From Balaenoptera acutorostrata (taxonomy: Eukaryota > Chordata > Mammalia > Artiodactyla > Balaenopteridae), in assembly GCF_949987535.1 (NCBI RefSeq), contig NC_080082.1, positions 51,684,374-51,748,373 of the forward strand: DNA of 64,000 bases. Direction: 5' to 3'. Position 1 is the stretch's first letter. The number at the start of each line of letters is the position of its first letter. A program made the position numbers and the translations under genes. The notes below the pieces were generated by a model that made no database searches, was not told the origin of the DNA, and was given only the letters and a program-made list of their open reading frames with translations. This document shows positions 60,045-64,000 of the stretch, in pieces.

Positions 60045-60248
60045 GTCCAATAGATATTTCTGCAGAACTGGATTCCATGTGCAATGTCTGTGCTGTCCAA
60101 TACCATAGCCCTGGCCACACTGGGCTATTGAGCACCTGAAATGAGACTAGTTTGACTGAAGAACTAAATTTTTTATTTTGCTTAATTTTAATAAATTTAT
60201 ATTTAAATAGCTATATGTGGCTAGTTAAATTTGACAGCGCAGTCTGAA
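60045..60248. mobile_element. Nonautonomous DNA transposon with terminal inverted repeats
   Basis: Starts 'agcagtgctgtccaatagatat' and ends '...atttgacagcgcagtctg', whose reverse complement resembles the start. Interior 'attgagcacctgaaatgagactag' is repeat-like. Family not named. Confidence 0.6.
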
Positions 60249-60474
60249 GTATCAATTTGCCTTCAAGATTTGGAGGGGGAGAAACTTAAGTAATTTCATC
60301 TAGCAAATAATTTGAAAAATGAGTTTTACATTGAAATGAAGAGATGAAAAATGCAAATTCAGCTTTAGTCTTTATTTTGGGGGGAATAATTTGCATAGAG
60401 TCCACAAATATTACTATATACCGCAATGATTTTTTTTTACATACCACACACAGATCAAGATAAAGAACATTTTG

Positions 60475-60795
60475 GGAATTCCCTGGTGGCACAGCGGTTA
60501 AGAATCCGCCTGCCAATGCAGGGAACACGGGGAAGATCCCACATGCCACGGAACAACTAAGCCCGTGTGCCACAACTACTGAGCCCGCAGTGCTGCAACT
60601 ACTAAAGCCCGGGCGCCTAGAGCCCGTGCTCCGCAACAAATAGAAGCCACGGCAACGAGAAGCCCGCACACTGCAACGAAGAGTAGCCCCGGCTCTCCGC
60701 AACTAGAGAAAGCCCGCGTGCAGCAACAAAGACCCAACTCAGCCAAAAATAAATAAATAAATAAATTGATTAAAATAAATAAATAATATAAAAGT
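60475..60795 (+). mobile_element. CHR-2-type SINE, sense
   Basis: 'gggaattccctggtggcacagcgg' head, body with a short internal gap, (AAATA)n tail. aacattt lies on both sides. Confidence 0.93.
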
Positions 60796-60799
60796 AAAT

Positions 60800-61280
60800 A
60801 ACATTTCAAGGACGCCAGAATGTTCCCTTGTGCCCCATCCTGGTCATCTCTGACTCCACCTAGAAGTGGCCATTATTTGGACTTCTAGCACTGTAGATTG
60901 GTTTTGTGAATTCTTGAACTTCATTTAAATGCAATCAGTGTAATGATATGTGTCTGGCATGTTTTTTAAAAAAAATATTTATTTATGCATGCTGCGCTGG
61001 GTCTTAGTTGTGGCATGCGGGATCTTGTTGCAGCATGCAGGATCTTTAGCTGCAGCATGCGAATATTAGTTGCAGCATGCATGCAGGCTCTAGTTCCCTG
61101 ATCAGGGGATGAACCCGCACCCCCTGCATTGGGAGCTCAGAGTCCTACCCATTGGACCACCAGGGAAGTCCTGTGTCTGGCATGTTTTTAATCAACATTA
61201 TGGCTCTGAGATGAGTCCTTGTTATGGAGTCTAGGAATAATTCCTGTAGCCAGCTAGTAAATATTTTAGGTTTTGTGTGC
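60800..61280 (-). mobile_element. Ancient L1 3' fragment, antisense, split by a SINE
   Basis: 'gaatgttcccttgtgccccatcctggtcat' to 'tgtctggcatgttttt' continues after the SINE at 61190. Same class as 4905-5335. Confidence 0.55.
60967..61171 (-). mobile_element. CHR-type SINE, antisense
   Basis: 18-bp target-site duplication tgtgtctggcatgttttt (60949-60966, 61172-61189); head 'ccaccagggaagtcc' at the right. Confidence 0.95.
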
Positions 61281-61539
61281 CAGATGTTCTCTGTCACAAC
61301 TGCTCAACTCTGCCAGTGTAGCATGAAAGCAACCATAGACAACATGTAAACAAATGAGTGTGGCTATATTCTGGTAAAACTTTATAGACACTGAAATTTG
61401 AATTTCATATAATTCTTACATGTTGCAAAATGCTATTCTTATTTTTATTTTTTTTACATCATTTAAAAATGCAAAACCTTTCTTAGGTCATTGGCCATAC
61501 AAAAATAGGTGACAGGCCATATTTTGTCCGTAGGTTGCA

Positions 61540-62128
61540 GTTTTTCAATTCTTACTATGATTTATTCATTCTATATTGACAGACACTTGTGTGATTTCCA
61601 GTTTTTTCTTACTATGAATAAATCTGCCATGATCAATCTTAAAATATTTTTTGGTAGACATAGCATTCATTTCTATTAGGAATCCAAGAGTGGAAGAGCT
61701 GGATCATAAAGTAGATCTACATTTATATGTGTAGGTCTGTCAAACCATTTCCCAAAGTCTTTGTGTCAGTTTACACATATGTCAGCAATGTAAAGGATTC
61801 CAGTTGTTCCATATCCTCTTGAACACTTGGTATTGCTAGTCTTTTAAAATTTTTACAATACTAGTAGGTGGGTAGTAGTATCTCAGTGTGATTTTAATCT
61901 GCATTTCCCTGATGAATACTCACTTTAGCATCCTTTCATATATCAACCATTTGGATAACCTCTCTGTTGAACTGCCTGTTTAATTCTTGACCATTTCATA
62001 AAGTCAGTTTGTGGGGTTTTTTTTCTATTTATTTATAGCTATTTGTATATGCTGGGATATGAGGCCTTTTGTAGGATATATTTATTGTAGATATCTTTCC
62101 CAGGATATGGCTTGCCTTTCTGATAATG
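61540..62128 (-). mobile_element. Ancient L1 ORF2/3' fragment, antisense
   Basis: 'aagagtggaagagctggatcataaagtag', 'cacttggtattgctagtcttttaaaa', 'tctgcatttccctgatgaatactc' are reversed old L1 text. Confidence 0.75.
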
Positions 62129-62136
62129 AAGTCTTT

Positions 62137-64000
62137 TTTTTTTTTAACATCTTTATTGGAGTATAATTGCTTTACAATGGTGTGTTAGTTTCTGCTTTAT
62201 AACAAAGTAAATCAGCTATACATATACATATATCCCCATATCTCCTCCCTCTTGCATCTGCCTCTCACCCTATCTATCCCACCCCTCTAGGTGGTCACAA
62301 AGCACCGAGCTGATCTTCCTGTGCTATGCGGCTGCTTCCCACTACCTATCTATTTTACATTTGGTAGTATTTATAAGTCCATGCCACTCTCTCACTTCGT
62401 CCCAGCTTACCCTTCCCCCTCCCTGTGTCCTCAAGTCCATTCTCTACGTCTGCATCTTTATTCCTGTCCTGCCCCTAAGTTCTTCAGAACTTTTTTTTTT
62501 TTTTTTAGATTCCACATATATGTGTTAGCATACGGTATTTGTTTTTCTCATTCTGACTTACTTCACTCTGTATGACAGACTCTAGGTCCATCTACCTCAC
62601 TACAAATAACTCAATTTCATTTCTTTTTATGGATGACTAATATTCCATTGTATATATGTGCCACATCTTCTTTATCCATTCATCTGTCAATGGACACTTA
62701 AGTTGCTTCCATGTCCTGGCTATTTTAAATAGTGCTGCAATGAACATTGTGGTAAATGACTCTTTTTGAATTATGGTTCTCTCAGGGTATATGCCCAGTA
62801 GTGGGATTGCTGGGTCATATGGTAGTTCTAGTTTTAGTTTTTTAAGGAACCTCCATACTGTTCTCCATAGTGGCTGTATCAATTTACATTCCCACCAACA
62901 GTGCAAGAGGGTTCCCTTTTCTCCACACCCTGTCCAACATTTATTTTTTGTAGATTTTTTGATGATAGCCATTCTGACTGGTGTGAGGTGATGCCTCACT
63001 GTAGTTTTGATTTGCATTTCTCTAATGATTAGTGATGTTGAGCATCACTAATAAAGGATGAGCATAAAGGATGAGCATCCTTTCATGTGTTTGTTGGTAA
63101 TCTGTATACCTTCTTTGGAGAAATGTCTATTTAGGTCTTCTGCACATTTTTGGATTGGGTTGTTTCTTTTTTTGATATTGAGTTGCATGAGCTGCTTGTA
63201 AATTTTGGAGGTTAATCCTTTGTCAGTTGCTTCATTTGCAAATATTTTCTCCCATTCTGAGTGTTGTCTTTTCATCTTGTTTATGGTTTCCTTTGTTGTG
63301 CAAAAGCTTTGAAGTTTCATTAGGTCCCATTTGTTTATTTTTGTTTTTATTTCCATTTATCTAGGAGGTGGGCCAAAAAGGATCTTGCTGTGATTTATGT
63401 CGTAGAGTGTTCTGCCTATGTTTTCCTCTAAGAGTTTTATAGTGTCTGGCCTTACATTTAGGTCTTTAATCCATTTTGAGTTTATTTTTGTGTATGGTGT
63501 TAGGGAGTGTTCTAATTTCATTCTTTTACATGTAGCTGTCCAGTTTTCCCAGCACCACTTATTGAAGAGGCTGTCTTTTTTCCATTGTTATATTATTGCC
63601 TCCTTTATCAAAAATAAGATGACCATATGTGCGCGCATTTATCTCTGGGCTTTCTATCCTGTTCCATTGATTTATATTTCTGTTCTGTGCCAGTATCATA
63701 CTGTCTTGATTACTGTAGCTTTGTAGTATAGTCTGAAGTCCAGGACCCTGATTCCTCCAGCTCTGTTTTTCTTTCTCAAGATTGCTTTGGCTATTCAGGG
63801 TCTTTTGTGTTTCCATACAAATTGTGAAATATTTTGTTCTAGTTCTGTGAAAAATGCCATTGGTAGTTTGATAGGGATTGCATTGAATCTGTAGATTGCT
63901 TTGAGTAGTATAGTCATTTTCACAATGTTGACTCTTCCAGTCCAAGAACATGGTATATCTCTGCATCTATTTGTATCATCTTTAATTTCTTTCATCAGTG
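62137..64000 (-). mobile_element. L1 element, antisense, running off the window
   Basis: The reversed 3' terminus starts at about 62148 after a T run. Minus-strand ORF2 pieces are well preserved: [20 protein letters not shown] and [15 protein letters not shown] (62637-63017), [20 protein letters not shown] (63048-63356), and the RT C-terminal region [20 protein letters not shown] (63795-63995). Indels break the frame between them, and a fold-back insertion lies at 63046-63078. Better preserved than most L1 copies here. Confidence 0.95.

Overview
The window is nuclear DNA of a whale or dolphin (cetacean), or at least a whippomorph artiodactyl. The evidence is about 18 tRNA-derived SINEs of the CHR-1/CHR-2 type (heads such as 'cttccctggtggcgcagtgg', tails of (AAATA)n), many artiodactyl-type LINE-1 copies whose 3' ends read 'ccaataaagatgttaaaa', and no bovine BovB or Bov-A elements. 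There are no bacterial features; coding is in spliced exons set in a dense field of repeats.

Two KRAB zinc-finger repressor genes face each other tail to tail. The left gene (+ strand) has a promoter and non-coding exon 1 near 2.2-2.6 kb, an ATG exon at 10552-10631, KRAB-A at 11639-11765, KRAB-B at 12023-12118 and a zinc-finger exon at 22922-24600. The joined model is 636 residues with twelve sound C2H2 fingers; I cannot name it. The right gene (- strand) is ZNF571: promoter near 59 kb, ATG exon at 55637-55708, KRAB-A at 53750-53876, no KRAB-B, and a finger exon at 46229-47922. Its joined model is 609 residues with 17 fingers, which matches my memory of human ZNF571 in length and finger series. 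This places the window in a region equivalent to the human 19q13.12 KRAB-ZNF cluster.

Layout: 0-2 kb old LTR-like repeats; 2.1-2.9 kb CpG-rich promoter of the left gene; 2.9-22.9 kb its introns, filled with antisense L1 and CHR SINEs; 24.6-46.2 kb the tail-to-tail interval, holding relic fingers, an RPL31 retrocopy, several L1 copies, and an RPS4X retrocopy with a clear target-site duplication; 46.2-59.2 kb ZNF571, with an ancient L2 remnant in its large intron; 59.2-64 kb upstream sequence ending in a long antisense L1 that runs off the window.

Both genes should encode nuclear proteins that bind DNA through tandem fingers and recruit TRIM28/KAP1 through KRAB. The two loci mirror each other in promoter motifs (paired ACTACATTT sites), ATG exon (MAH|, MPH|), 127-bp KRAB-A exon, and relic fingers beyond both stop codons. 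This is what duplication with inversion inside a ZNF cluster would leave. Sequence to the right of the ZNF571 promoter resembles the start of intron 1 of the left gene, so a third, rightward KRAB-ZNF gene (ZNF540 in human) may begin near 59.4 kb. I found no wholly new kind of system. The items most worth checking are the unnamed KRAB-ZNF, the altered KRAB box of ZNF571, the shared promoter motifs, and several mechanistic scars (a micro L1 insertion, an L1 inversion and a fold-back templated insertion).
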